This document shows, in pieces, positions 21,132 through 32,584 of a DNA stretch of 64,000 nucleotides. Position numbers and translations under genes: made by a program. The stretch comes from Carettochelys insculpta (lineage: Eukaryota > Chordata > Testudines > Carettochelyidae). Under the pieces are notes generated by a model. It searched no databases. It had not been told where the DNA came from and saw only the letters and a list, made by a program, of their open reading frames with translations. How positions within the stretch are numbered: position 1 is the first letter of the stretch; every line of letters starts with the position of its first letter. The DNA lies in assembly GCF_033958435.1 (NCBI RefSeq), contig NC_134152.1, positions 13,626,001 to 13,690,000 on the forward strand, in the 5' to 3' direction.

Positions 21132-22400
21132 AAGTTCAAAAAGTTTTGTTTCCCAAAATTTGAAGCTCTGAGTTAAGTTTAATAACTTTTAGAATGTTAC
21201 AAAATTTCCTCTCAGCCAGTAACAACCTAAGACCCTTTGCAATTTCCATGTTTTGCTGAGAAAAATGGATTGTGTTTTAAAACCTTTTTATGCAACGAAA
21301 ATGTACAGTCTTTTTTTGTCCCTATGTAACTTCATAAATTCAACCATGAGCTTTCTTAACACCATATAATTCAGAGAATGTGCTAGAGTAAGATTTGCTT
21401 AAGTTCATTTAACCCTGAAATAAAAATAAAACTATTTAAGTAATCAGATTTTGCAGAGGGAAGTGAAGGTGCTCAGAACCTCTGAAATCTTTGAACCTAA
21501 GTAGGGATTTGTATTTTGAAAGCTGACCTCAATTCACTGGGTTTTGCTTGATGTGACTATTTCTTACCTATGATTTTATGTTATATTCTTCACTCTGCTA
21601 TTGTAATCTAAAGCCAAGAGATTTTTGCTGGTTAAATATCTAGTTGTAGACTGACTTTTTCCCAAAAAGTAGCATGTTAAGAAAGTTGTAAACTGCATAC
21701 CAGAACTTGAGAACTTGTTTAAATGAGTCATGATTTAAACAAGAATAAAAACAATGGACTTCTGTACATCTCAGCTGATCAGATGGTTTAAGAATGTGTT
21801 GCCTATTTACTAGAGTTAGGAAAGAGAGAACAAGGGATACGCAGAATTATGCACTTTTATTTCCATTAATATATAGTTGCCTCCACTAGCAAGTCAATGT
21901 GCATCACCTCCGATTCCTCCATTACTTCCTTGCCACTATCCATGAATTCCCAATCCCATAGGGGTCATTTCTTAGATGCTTAAATTAATGTCATAGACAC
22001 CTGACTCCTTTCTCCATTTAGAGGGTCCCTACTGCACAGATCTGGGGATTATATTCCTCCATAGTATTTGTGTGGAAAAGCCTACTTTGTGCTCTAGTAG
22101 ACTAATTTGGGTTGGGCAGTGTCATGATCAGTGCTGAAAATGTTATAGTACATGCACAGTAGTGGTCAAAGGCTGAAGTGGTCCAGACAAGTACCATTGT
22201 ATGAAAAGCTGCAATGGCCATTTTATTGGAAGTTGCATTCTTCTCATGTTGAGCCATCAGGACATGTAGCAGTGTCTGCAAGTGCCTAACAAGGTAAGAT
22301 ATTATCTATGACACATGGAAGAAAAAAATTTGGAAGCTGAACCTTTAACAAGGTATGTTCATCTGCATCTAACTATCACTGAAGGATGATAAGGTTGTTT
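21132..22400. other. Unrecognised stretch
   Basis: AT-rich DNA, no recognised repeat or coding signal. Confidence 0.4.
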
Positions 22401-22600
22401 TGGAGAACTAAATTAATTCTTTGCATTGGTCTTCGCAGTTGAGGATGTGAGGGAAATGCCCCAAACTGAGCCCTTTTTAAGTGACAAACATAAGGACCTA
22501 TATAAGATTAAGGTGTTATTAGAGGAGGCTTTGGAAGAAATTGATAAATTGAACAGTAACAAGACATCAGGATCAGATGGCATTTACCCAAAAGTTCTGA
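22400..22600 (+). mobile_element. CR1-like RT fragment
   Basis: The plus frame reads FAVEDVREMPQTEPFLSDKH, then EEALEEIDKLNSNKTSGSDG and IYPKVL. This matches the CR1 region just before RT (..L..L...KA.GPDG..P..L). Truncated at both ends. Confidence 0.75.
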
Positions 22601-22604
22601 ATAG

Positions 22605-23447
22605 GGGACCATGTGTCTCATTTTCACTGGGACAGTCCAGTATTTTAGGCAGGTGTCCCAACGTTTTTTAACAAATGGGCTAATTGTCCCATGTATTGAC
22701 TGTCCTGCTGAGCAGCCTTTCCCCCAAGTCAGTGCAACCGCAGGAGAGCACATGCAGCATGTACTGACCAGCTAGTACTGGCACAGCAGGAGGGGGAGCA
22801 AGGGGCCCTGCCACAGGGGTAAGGCTGTGTATGTGGCAGGGTAGCATTTCGTCCCCCCTCTAAGATTTTAAGGGGGACCTCATGCCCCAGCAGTGCTGAG
22901 AAGCTGGGGGTCTACTTCTGCAGGAGGGAAAACTAGTATGGGGAGGTAGCCCCTTCCGCACTGCAGAACAGCCTCCTGTGGAGCAGGGCACCCCCTAACC
23001 CCCGCCCATGGGGAAGCCACGTCCACAGTTTGGGAATCCTTGCAGCTGGGGAGTTCCCCTGCAGGGTGGGGAGTTCCCCTGTAGGGTGGCAGCTCTGTTT
23101 CCAGGGCCCTGAAGTGTGTGGGAGCCAGGGAGCTCCCCTGCTTACAAGTTAATTGTAAATATATATTTTTTAAATTTTTTATCTATTAATTATAATAGTG
23201 TAGTATGTCTTTTTAACAGGTACTCAGTAAACTTAATGCTATTTTGAACATTTGTACTACATAGGTCTGATTGATTTCCATTAAATTTACTGAAGTCTGA
23301 GCAATTTTACCAGGGAAATATAGTCTGGGAAATTGCCTGTGGAGCAGCACCTGGTTGATCACTGTCAAGACCTGCAGTGGACAGGGAGGAAGCACACTTG
23401 TGAGTGTGTAAAGAGGTGCCCCGCTCACTTCCTGCCCCCACCCCCGT
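22605..23447. other. Unassigned repeat-like DNA
   Basis: Starts GGGGACCATGTGTCTCATTT and contains CACTGGGACAGTCCAG, phrases echoed at 59.33 kb (GTCCCACAACGTGTGGGACAG) and 51.7 kb (TTTTTTGGGACAATAGG). A dispersed family is likely but its boundaries cannot be set. It has a GC-rich core with GGGGAGTTCCCCTG duplicated near 23050-23085. Confidence 0.35.
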
Positions 23448-23645
23448 ACAGTGTGAAGAACTTCCTTTGATTGGTTTTAAAGCTGATGCCCACTAATTTC
23501 ATTTGGTTTCCCCTTGTCCCTACTATGGGAACAAGTAAATAATTTTTCCTTGTTCATTTTCTCTACACCACTCATAATTTTATATGCCTCTATCATATCC
23601 CCCCTTAGTCTCCTCTTTTCTAAGCTGTGTCTCTGTAAAATTCAG
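23448..23645 (-). mobile_element. CR1-like fragment
   Basis: Plus-strand phrases GTGTGAAGAACTTCCTTTGA, TAATTTCATTTGGTTTCCCC and CCCCCCTTAGTCTCCTCTTT belong to the reverse complement of the CR1 ORF2 3' region. No frame is left. Confidence 0.7.
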
Positions 23646-23903
23646 GTCCCTGCTTTGCAACATACAGTATAACTAGGCTGTTTTAAAAAAAATGTCGGGA
23701 CTCTCTCTAGGGAACTAAAGAAAGGGACCAATGCGGCTATTGCAGGGTTCACCGACCTCGACTTCTCCCACTGCTTTGGTGTGATTGATGGTACCCACAT
23801 CACCATCAAAGCCCTGGACCACAGCGACAGACAATGTGTCCACGACAATGGCTACCATTCCATGGCGCTGCAGGCCCTGGTGAACCATAGGGGCTGGTTC
23901 ATG

Positions 23904-24797
23904 TGTTGGAGTTGAAAGTTTTATTCACTTCTCTTTTCCTTAAACTTTGAATTTAGGCTTAACCATGTCGTAGTGTAAGGTAACGTGTTAACACATGTAA
24001 CATTTTATTGATTTTATTGATTAAGTTCTTTAAGTATATGTCTCTTTGCTTTAGAGTTTAGTGAATTTAGTAGGTAAAGAGACAGAGTTTTGGTATTATG
24101 TCTATGTTGATAAGATTACAGGGTAATGCTGAAGGCTGAAGCCTTAATTGTTTGATTTATAATGCCTTTTACTCTGCTTTTCTCTGAGAGTTCTTTTAAG
24201 AATTGTCTACATGTGAAAGTGGTATGTCTGTGTTGAGATAAAGGTGCGAAGGTTATCCCCCGAGCCAGATGGCCAAGAAAGGAGGGGTGAAGTGTGGGTG
24301 AAGACAGATGTCACGGAGTCAGAGAAGGACCATCAGTGGGTACCCTGGTAAAGAAGTGATTGGATTGACGGATTGATGACTCTAAAGCATGGAGCAGGCA
24401 CCCCTAAAAACAATTGATTACAGGATGAGCCTTTTGGAGATGCTTTGAAAACGATTGGTATCGGAAAGATAACACACCAGTCAAAGACTGAGACAGCAAA
24501 CTTCAACGGAGAAAAGGATTATAAAAGCAGGGTGCTTTGCCATGGGGCTTTGGGTTCATCTTGCCACCAACTCCAGGAGAGCATCGGATCAGAACCAACT
24601 AGGCCCTGCTCCCCCTCTGTGATCAATCTAGATTGATCCAGGCTCTGGATTGGTAACTATAACATCATTTGGCAGGACTGTGTGCATGGTGTGTGAGTGT
24701 GACTGAAAAGCATATGCTACCATTATATTCTCAATAAATGCAGCGCACTGCCTTTTCCCCTATGAAAGAGCTCATGTAATTTATTTAAAGCATAACA
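23904..24797 (+). repeat. Provirus 5' LTR
   Basis: Begins TGTTGGAGTTGAAAG and ends AAAGCATAACA. TATAAAAG lies at 24520-24527 and AATAAA at 24733-24738, the expected promoter and polyadenylation order. It matches the 3' LTR along its full length, with a small indel near 24410 and scattered substitutions. Just downstream, TTGGTGGAGAATGCG is in the position of a primer-binding site, but I cannot assign its tRNA. Confidence 0.9.
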
Positions 24798-24899
24798 TTT
24801 TTGGTGGAGAATGCGAAGAGGGAGAAGTGTGCTGTAATTATTGACAAATATTGCAGAAAAAGGTGTGCACACCCAGGTCAGGAAGTACTGGTTAATAAG

Positions 24900-25380
24900 G
24901 AGCTAATTGTGATACTTATTGTTTGCATATGCACCCTCGGTCATAGCACAGGCGAGTAACAGGAGAGAGGTTACTTTCCCTCTACCTGGAGTGCTGGGGA
25001 AATTTGACTGCGGGGGGCTGTCTGCCTAGGGAAATACCTGGAGTCAGGTGTGTATACCCCAGTCGTAGCATGGTCGGGCAGTAGGAGGAGTACTTAGTGA
25101 TCCTCTCTCCAAACCAGAAACAAAACATTAGGTGCATATGCCCTCAGTTGTAGTAAGGCTGAGCACAAGAGGGAGACCTTAGCGCTTCTCTCTTGGGCCC
25201 AGAGCAGGTTGATTTATATTGGTCCATGAGAGGCTGTCTGCCTGGGGAAATACCTTGAGTTGGTGTATGGACCCTCTGTGGTAGTAGTGCCAAGCAATAC
25301 AAGGGGAGGCTTAGTGTCCCTCCCTCTGACTTGGAGAGTGGGTTAAATTCAGCAGCAGGAGTGAGAGAAGGAGTTTGTGG
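24900..25380 (+). repeat. Degenerate tandem repeats in the proviral leader
   Basis: A block of the type GCATATGCMCCCTCRGTYRTAG followed by GGMGGnnTTAGTGnTCCTCTCT recurs about four times, starting near 24925, 25045, 25130 and 25262. A second block, CTGTCTGCCTRGGGAAATAC, occurs twice (about 25019 and 25232). Spacing is irregular, 85-130 bp. No coding frame runs through it. Confidence 0.65.
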
Positions 25381-25456
25381 GCCCTGACACTAACAAAGGC
25401 AAATAAGAAATCTTGAAAATAATTAAAGATAACAACAAAAAGACCTTGAATGCAAA

Positions 25457-26110
25457 ATGTTTAAGCGCAAGGAATCCCCTAAGGACCAAGCTCAAAGTGA
25501 GCTGAATGAGCTAACAAAACTGCCGTGTGCAGAAGTAACCCCTTTTAAAGAAATCTTGCAAAAATTTGGCCATAGTCTGTGGACAAAGCAAACAATGGCT
25601 GATGTCCGCACCATTTCCGATTTGGAAGACAAACTGGTAAAATACCTATTTTGATTTATAAGCCCTCAAGCTCACTAAAAAACGATGCTGCTGCACTCTG
25701 GTTATTGTGGGAAGCCTGTAACGAGGCATTCCTCAGGTTGGCCAGTCAAATCTGCTGTGTGAAAAGCTCAGTGCATCTTCCCAAGATGCAGACAATTGGA
25801 GAATATTGACTATTGAGGTTCAAGGCCAATTAGATATGCTTAGAAATACTGCAACGGGACAGAAAGTAAGGGAGAAGGAATTACTGGAACAGGTAGAGGA
25901 AAAAGATAAGATCATGAGGGAAAACCAAGCCCTACAGGGTATGGTAAAGAAACTAACACAAGTTACCAGGTAGAGCCCCTGCAAGTCATAATCACTGTAA
26001 ATCTGTAAACAGCTTAAGCAGAACCTAGACTTCATAACCCATCAGGTCGCAGCAATCACAGCAGGAGAATGGGATCAAACACAAGTTAGGGGAGTAAGGA
26101 ATATTGAGGT
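25457..26110 (+). pseudogene. Possible gag remnant of the provirus
   Basis: A 65-codon frame begins MFKRKESPKDQAQSELNELT and ends near 25654. Out-of-frame continuation to about 26000 contains a charged heptad-like stretch, REKELLEQVEEKDKIMRE, that could form a coiled coil. Its position right after the leader is where gag should start. I cannot recognise matrix or capsid motifs, so the assignment is by position only. Confidence 0.4.
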
Positions 26111-26646
26111 AGTTGCAACTGGTCTGTGAGAAAGCTTTTTGGACAAAAGCCCAGACTATAAGACCTTGAAGAAACTGCCCAACTCTGAAAGCTGTTAGTT
26201 TAAGTTCTTTTTTCCCCTGCTCATTAACACTTTGTGGTACAGAGTGTACTCATACAAGCATTCATGTTGTGGTATATGTGTATATGTCATGGAGTTTAGT
26301 TTAAATTAATTGTCTTGCTAACAAGTGGTTGTGTCAGAATCTGATAACTTGCCCTTGTGGCAACAAAGAACTCTTTTGGTTTTGTGCTACCAAGATTCTG
26401 GAAATTAGAATCGGTACTAATCTGTATTCTTCATCTTTTGTGTTTGAGGCTTCTTAGTTTTTGTGACCGGTCTGGGGTAATTTTGCTTGTTTGTCTGTTT
26501 GTCTTGCTGGTGTATCCATAAGGAGGGGATGCCTTAGGATATGGACACCTCCCAATATCAGAGAATAGAAGTTGTGTAAAACCTAAATAGGCTCCCAGAG
26601 TTAAGTTTTCTGTTGCAAACTAATTAATTTATAGAGGTGTAGGGAA

Positions 26647-27850
26647 TGTGGCAGAAGGAATGCAGTGCTACTGAAGGCTGGGAGGAATGAGTCTCCCAGA
26701 GGTCATCTGCATAAGAATGCAAAAGGTGTGCATGTGTGATACCTTTTCAGGCAAAGCCTAATGGGTAGCAAGTAAACCATGAGATTTGGTCTATTGTAAA
26801 CATGTAGTTGTAAAATCACAATTTAAGCTGACACTTAATGCGGGAGTTGTGAGATCTCACCAATGCTCTGGGTTGTTGTGGGGGGACAGGGCAGTCGCCT
26901 TAGCTGTGTAAGACATTGATTACACAGGGCTCCCTGGTTTAAAGCATTGTGAGAGAGAGGGGAGGGGTATGGGTTGAGCCAGCTTGCTGAGTGCCTTGGC
27001 CCTGCCTATGCCTTGGCCATATAGCTATAAGCCTGGCTTGACTAGCCCTTCCCACCTGTTAAAAGATAGAGCTGGGTACTAGGGTGTTTGTGAAACCCCA
27101 CACTAGAGATACCAAGAGCTGAAATCACAGAGTGGTAGCTGAGGCTACACAGAGCTGAAATCACTGGGTTCTGCCTTAGGGCAGTCCCAAGCAGTGGGGT
27201 TAGGACTGGCGGACAACAGCAGGACCAGCGGGCGGCCGGTAGGAGTGGTGGTGGCAGACGACGGCAGCAACCGGCGGGCAGCCGGTAGGAGCGGCGGCAG
27301 TGGCAGACGATGGTGACCAGCGGGAGGCCGGTAGGAGCGGCGGTGGTAAACGACGGCGGGTGGCTGGTGACAGCAAGGGGAGGCTACAGACAAATGGACA
27401 GCTAGTATTGCCCTGGTGATGTATATGTGGGCTTTAAGTTTGGGACTGTACCGCAGAGGGTACACCCTGTAACTGTGTGTGTGTGGAAAAGGGCCAAGAG
27501 CCCCAGCAAGAGACTGGGTTCTACTGCATATGGGGATGGGATCTGGGTAAAAGGGGTTTTGTCTCTTCTGTGCTGAGATATACTGCATCTGTCGCTGTAA
27601 CCTTGGGGTAGGTTATAGTCATTAAACAAGCCATTTCTATCTCAGACTCTGTGCTTGCGAGGGTGGGGAAGAACCGCCTTACAGGCACCCAGCATGGGGG
27701 TGAAATTGTCCCAGGCCACTGGGTGGGGGCTCGAGCCGGTTGATTGTATCCTTGATAGGAAAACCCCACAAGAGTTGAACCCGGCCCTTCTGGCAGGCAT
27801 CTGGCATTAACAGAAGGGTTACAGAGGTAACATCAATATATAGAAATAAT
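26647..27850 (+). mobile_element. Second retroviral LTR with Lys-type primer site, inside the provirus
   Basis: LTR from TGTGGCAGAAGG (26647) to GCCTTACA (27683). The next bases, GGCACCCAGCATGGGG, resemble the tRNA-Lys primer-binding site used by class II retroviruses, with a few transitions. A TATA-like AGCTATAAGCC lies near 27021. About 27210-27365 holds three degenerate copies of a GGCCGGTAGGAG-type repeat. The leader following the LTR continues to about 27850, where host-provirus pol resumes. A related LTR lies at 62693. No 3' LTR or target duplication was found, so the element is truncated. Confidence 0.6.
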
Positions 27851-27929
27851 GGGTGAGATGCACTTGGAATCACCTGCTAAGGGTTATGCCCAGCAGGACC
27901 ACAGGGATTTGTGTGGGTCTGGTAAGTCA

Positions 27930-28260
27930 AATATATAAGTTAGGAGAAGGGTTTAATACCCATGTGCCAACAGCTCTCAACTTTCAAGTTAATCCAGTCA
28001 AACCCTACCATGCCGAAGTGGAGGCAGGAATAGAGGGAGTAATCCAGGATTTACTAAAGGAAGTGGTCCTCATTAACACCCAGAGCCCCTTCAATAGCCC
28101 ACATTTGGAGAGTTCTAAAAGTGAATAAGAAGTCCTGGTGGTTCATTGTGAATTGTGAAAAATAAACGCAGAACTCCCTCTGACTCCTGTAGTCACCTTA
28201 TGCCTAATGTCTATCCTGAATACAAGAAACAAAGAAAGAAAATGGACTATTTGCTATAAG
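27930..28260 (+). pseudogene. Proviral pol: N-terminal reverse transcriptase fragment
   Basis: The frame to 28128 contains VPTALNFQVNPVKPYHAEVE, GIEGVIQDLLKEV and INTQSPFNSPHL. The pattern G(I)..VI..LL..GV....SP.NSP is the entry of retroviral RT. The next ~120 bases carry further RT-like text in broken frames. The catalytic part of RT, RNase H and integrase were not recognised downstream, where the DNA is AT-rich and heavily decayed or deleted. This fragment identifies the provirus as retroviral rather than Gypsy. Confidence 0.6.
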
Positions 28261-29425
28261 TACAGGGCAGCAGTATAGTAATAGAAAAAACAGCAAGTCC
28301 AGTTATAAAAGATCTAAATCCCTTCAGTAATACTTAAAATGGTAATATCCAACAAAATGTCATTTTGGGAAATAAGCAAGTAATTCAAGGAAAGAGTAAA
28401 TAAACCTTGCAGAGTTAGGAGGAAACTAAGCAGTTAAACTTTATAAATTGCTATAAGGAACAATTCTTGTTTTTTTTGCGGTCCTTCTAAAAAAAAGCAA
28501 ATGGGCCCTTTTTCCAAAGGAGCATCTGTAAACAAGACAGCCAAAGAAATAATTAAATATAAATCTCCATAATTCAGTAAAACTTGCTAAAAGACAATAA
28601 GGGGTTTCTTTTGGAATTTAACTGCCCCAAATGTATAAAAGAGAATGTAAGCTGTGTACAGCAGTGTAAAATTAATTAGAGTAGTGTAATGGGTGTTTAA
28701 AAAAATGTATGCACTTAACATGAGTGACCCTGTAATAAGGTGCAATGTATATGATTGTCTTTTAATAAAGGGAAAGTCTTTAAGCAATGTTCAAAATGGT
28801 AATTAAAAACATCCCTTGAGATAAAAGCTGGACGGGGGGTAGTCAAGGAGCCCATTCTCCTTGCTATATTGGCAGTGAGTTAAAGCCCGTGTCCATAAAA
28901 AGAAACTTTTTGACTATGAAAACAGGATTGGGCCCACACAGGTAAGCAATAGATAAAGAAAGCTACAGTCTGAGAGCCGTGAGGGCACATTAGCAGGAAT
29001 AAGGGAAGTAATAAAAGTCAAAGGGAAAGTCAGATCCCTGTAATAACGCTTCAAATGGTGAGATCTGAACTAACAGAGTTTTCATTTTGAGGGAGCAAGC
29101 ATGCGATTAGAGGAAACGAGCAAGTCATTAACTCTGAAGTGTCTGGAGCAAGTTCAAAGTAGCTTGTAGCATCTAAAAAGAACTGAGCATATTTATTTTA
29201 AGATGTAATCTGCCACTCCTGAGGGGGTAGAAAAGTGTTCTTTTGTCTTTCAGAAACATAGAAAACTGGTATTTACTGAAGAACAACTTCAAACATCATG
29301 AATCTTCTCTCAAAATGAAGTGTGGTTTTGTATCTTATGTTTGTGCTTATCTTATTAATAGCATTGTTAGGTTGTCTATATTGCCAAGTAAACATAAAAA
29401 TACATATAGGTTCACAGTGCTTTAG
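28260..29425 (+). other. Decayed proviral interior
   Basis: AT-rich, with no recognisable pol or env motif. A CTTTTGTCTTTCAG tract at about 29241-29254 could have been a splice acceptor for env. A short hydrophobic frame at 29322-29440 follows it. Confidence 0.35.
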
Positions 29426-30082
29426 AGCTGCGTCTACACGTGCACGCTACTTCGAAGTAGCGGCACCAACTTCGACGTTAGGCGGCGAGACGTCGAAGTC
29501 GCTAACCTCATGAGGAGATAGGAATAGCGCCCTACTTCGATGTTCAACGTCGAAGTAGGGACCGTGTAGACGATCCGCGTCCTGCAACGTCGAAATTGCT
29601 GGGTCCTCCATGGCGGCCATCAGCTGGGGGGTTGAGAGATGCTCTCTCTCCAGCCCCTGCGGGGCTCTATGGTCACCGTGGGCAGCAGCCCTTAGCCCAG
29701 GGCTTCTGGCTGCTTCTGCGGCAGCTGGGGATCTATGCTGCAGGCACAGGGTCTGCAACCAGTTGTCAGCTCTGTGTATCTTGTGTCGTTTAGTGCAACT
29801 GTGTCTGGGAGGGGCCCTTTAAGGGAGCGGCTGGCTGTTGAGTCCGCCCTGTGACCCTGTCTGCAGCTGTGCCTGGCATCCCTATTTCGATGTGTGCTAC
29901 TTTGACGTGTAGACGTTCCCTCGCTGCGCCTATTTCGATGTTGGGCTGAGCAACGTCGAAGTTGAACATCGACATTGCTGGCCCTGGAGGACGTGTAGAC
30001 GTTATTCATCGAAATAGACTATTTCGATGTCACAACATCGAAATAAGCTATTTCGATGTTGGCTGCACGTGTAGACGTAGCC
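29426..30082. mobile_element. TIR element (~0.66 kb), TSD TAG, inside the provirus
   Basis: Left end AGCTGCGTCTACACGTGC, right end GCACGTGTAGACGTAGCC, inverted. TAG flanks at 29423-29425 and 30083-30085. Internal paired TTCGAAGTAG, CGACGTT and ATTTCGATGTT blocks repeat near both ends. The middle carries TCCATGGCGGCCATCAGCTG. Inverted relative to the copy at 38514-39223. No transposase inside. Confidence 0.9.
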
Positions 30083-30414
30083 TAGGAGAGGCAAAACCCA
30101 GATAAGCAGAAAAAGTAAAACCCTGTTGGTGTAAGATTCTGCCCAAAGTACATTCAAGCTTCAGCTCACAGCTTTTCTGTTAAAGCCATGTGTTATCTGG
30201 TCTGTGCTAGTAACAATGCAGTATCAGCTCCACAAATCAAAATGCCCAGCCGCTGCCTAGACTAATGAGTGTGGTGCCTAGTGTCTCCACCCTCCCTCAA
30301 ATGTACTTTGTAAGGCAAACTAAAGGAAAAGGTACGGAAAACAGCTTACACCTGATTCCCACATTAACTTGCTTAAACAAGTACTGGTGTTGTAATGCCT
30401 AAACTCTTTACAGA

Positions 30415-30752
30415 GGAGAACAGTGGGACAGACCCACTTCTTCAGACCATAGCCATACCAGAACAGGCTCAATATTTAAGGTACAGAGAACTAAACATAG
30501 TAATCAAGGTGGACAAATCAGAAAAAATATTATGCAGGTGATAATTTGCTCTGATTTGCTCACCTTGATAATATTTTTCTGATTTGTCCACCTTGATTAC
30601 TATTTTTTGGTTCTCTGTGCCTTAAATATTGAGTCTGTTCTGGTGTGGCTATGGTCTGAAGAAGTGGGTCTGTCCCATGAAAGCTCATCACCTAACAAAT
30701 TATTCTGTTAGTCTTTAAAGGGCTACTGGACTGCTTTTTTTTTAAAAGTTAC
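30415..30752 (+). mobile_element. Hairpin retroposon inside the provirus
   Basis: Near-perfect inverted arms at 30423-30531 and 30570-30677 (loop ~38 bp) sharing blocks such as CAGACCATAGCCATACCAGA and its complement. After the right arm the conserved tail continues: GAAAGCTCATCACCTAACAA, TTAGTCTTTAAAGGGCTACT, then a T run. Arms plus tail match the layouts at 1.1 and 49.7 kb. Probably Penelope-like, which is inferred. Confidence 0.8.
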
Positions 30753-30897
30753 ACAGTTTTTACAAGAAACTCAGAAGGATGTGGGAAGGCGGGTTTTTGA
30801 AATAACACATGCAAATGAGGATATGATTAAGATTGCTGGTGCAGAAAAAGAACTTACAGCCTAACGCTGGTATGATGTTTTTATAGGCTGGTCCCCC

Positions 30898-31080
30898 ATG
30901 TCAAAAAGTATATTGTCATTTATGCTTCACCCATTGATGATTGTATTGATATTGTCCTGTATTTGCCCAATTGGAATGATATGTATGTGTTGCTGGACAA
31001 AAAGAATGTTTCTTAAATTACTACCACAAGCACAGCTTGCCTCCCAATATATAGCCATCAGACAATTGTATAAGATGTAA
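30898..31080 (+). pseudogene. Proviral env C-terminus (membrane anchor)
   Basis: A 60-codon frame ends 40 bases before the 3' LTR. It has a long hydrophobic segment, LMIVLILSCICPIGMIC, followed by a cysteine pair, basic residues (CWTKRM) and a short tail ending LYKM. This is what the membrane-spanning and cytoplasmic end of a retroviral transmembrane subunit looks like, and the position before the polypurine tract agrees. Upstream env sequence is not recognisable, and the hairpin insert at 30415-30752 lies just before it. Confidence 0.55.
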
Positions 31081-31240
31081 CCCACCCAAGAATGATTCTT
31101 GAGGTGTCAAAAGGGGGATATGTTGGAGTTGAAAGTTTTATTCTCTTTTATTCTCTTTAAATTTTGAATTTTAGGCTTAACAATGTAGTAAGATAACATA
31201 TTAACACGTAACATTTTATTGATTTTATTGATTAAGTTCT

Positions 31241-31999
31241 TTAATATATAGAATCATAATCATAGAATCATGGAATGCTAGGACTGGAAATGACCTTTAA
31301 AGGCCATCGAGTCCGGGCCCCTGCCCTCATGGCAGGGCCAAGTACTGTCTAGATCATCCCTGATAGATATTTATCTAACCTGTTCTTAAATATCTCCAGA
31401 GATGGAGATTCCACAACCTCCTTTGGCAATTTATTCCACTGTTTGACCACCCTGACAGTTAGGAACTTTTTCTTAATGTCCAACCTAAACCTCCCTTGCT
31501 GCAGTTTAAGCCCATTGCTTTTTGTTCTATCCTCAGAGGCCAAGAACAAGTTTTCTCCCTCCTCCTTATGACACCCTTTCAGATACCTGAAAAACGCTAT
31601 CATGTCCCCACTTAATCTTCTTTTTTCCAAACTAAACAAGCCCAGTTCTTTCAGCCTTTCTTCATAGGTCAAGTTCTGTAGACCTTTGATCATTCTTGTC
31701 GCTCTTTTCTGGACCGTTTCCAATATCTCCACATCTTTCTTGAAATGCGTCACCCAAAACTGTACACAATACTCCAGCTGAGGCCTAACCAGTGCAGAGT
31801 AGAGCGGAAGAATGACTTTTCATGTCTTGTTCACAACACACCTGTTAATGCATCCCAGAATCATGTTTGCTTTTTTTGCAACAGCATCACACTGTTGACT
31901 CATATTTAACTTGTAGTCCACTATAACCCCTAGATCCCTTTCAGCCACACTCCTTCCTTGACAGTCACTTCCCATTCTGTATGTGTGAAACTGATTGTG
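31241..31999 (-). mobile_element. CR1 3' fragment in the proviral LTR
   Basis: Plus-strand start TAGAATCATAATCATAGAATC is the reversed CR1 octamer tail. The minus frame 31753-31349 encodes the CR1 ORF2 C-terminus: [59 protein letters not shown]. Truncated at its 5' side near 31999. One of the least decayed CR1 ends in the window (134 open codons). Confidence 0.9.
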
Positions 32000-32584
32000 G
32001 CTCTTTGTTTTAGAGTTTAGTGAGTTTAGTAGGTAAAGAGACAGAGTTTTGGTATTATGTCTATGTTAATAAGATTACAGGGTGATGTTGAAGGCTGAAG
32101 CCTTAATTGTTTGATTTACAATGCCCTTTACTCTGTTTTTCTCTGAAAGTCCTTATAAGAATTGTCTTCATGTGAAAGTGGTATGTCTGTGTTGAGATAA
32201 AGGTGCGAAGGTTATCCCCAGAGCCAGGTGGCCAAGAAAGGAGGGGTGAAGTGTGGGTGAAGACAGACTTCACAGCACCAGAGAAGGACCATCAGTGGGT
32301 ACCCCTAGTCAAGAAGTGATTGGATTGGCAGATTGACGACTCTAAAGCATGGAGCAGGCACCCCTAAAGACAGGATGAGCCTTTCAGAGGTGCTTTGAAA
32401 ATGATTGGTATCGGAAAGATAAAACACCAGTCACAGACTGAGACAGCAAACTTCAACAGAGGAAAAGAGTAAAAAGCAGGGTGCTTTGCCATGAATCTTT
32501 GGGTTCGTCTTGCCACCAACTCCAGGAGAGCATCAGAGTGCGACCGACAAGGCCCTGTTCCCATTCTGTGATCAATCTAGCTAG

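Noticed and set aside
24925..25380. CRISPR-like spaced repeats in the proviral leader
   Set aside because: The repeats are degenerate, irregularly spaced and in a vertebrate provirus; no cas gene or regular spacer exists.
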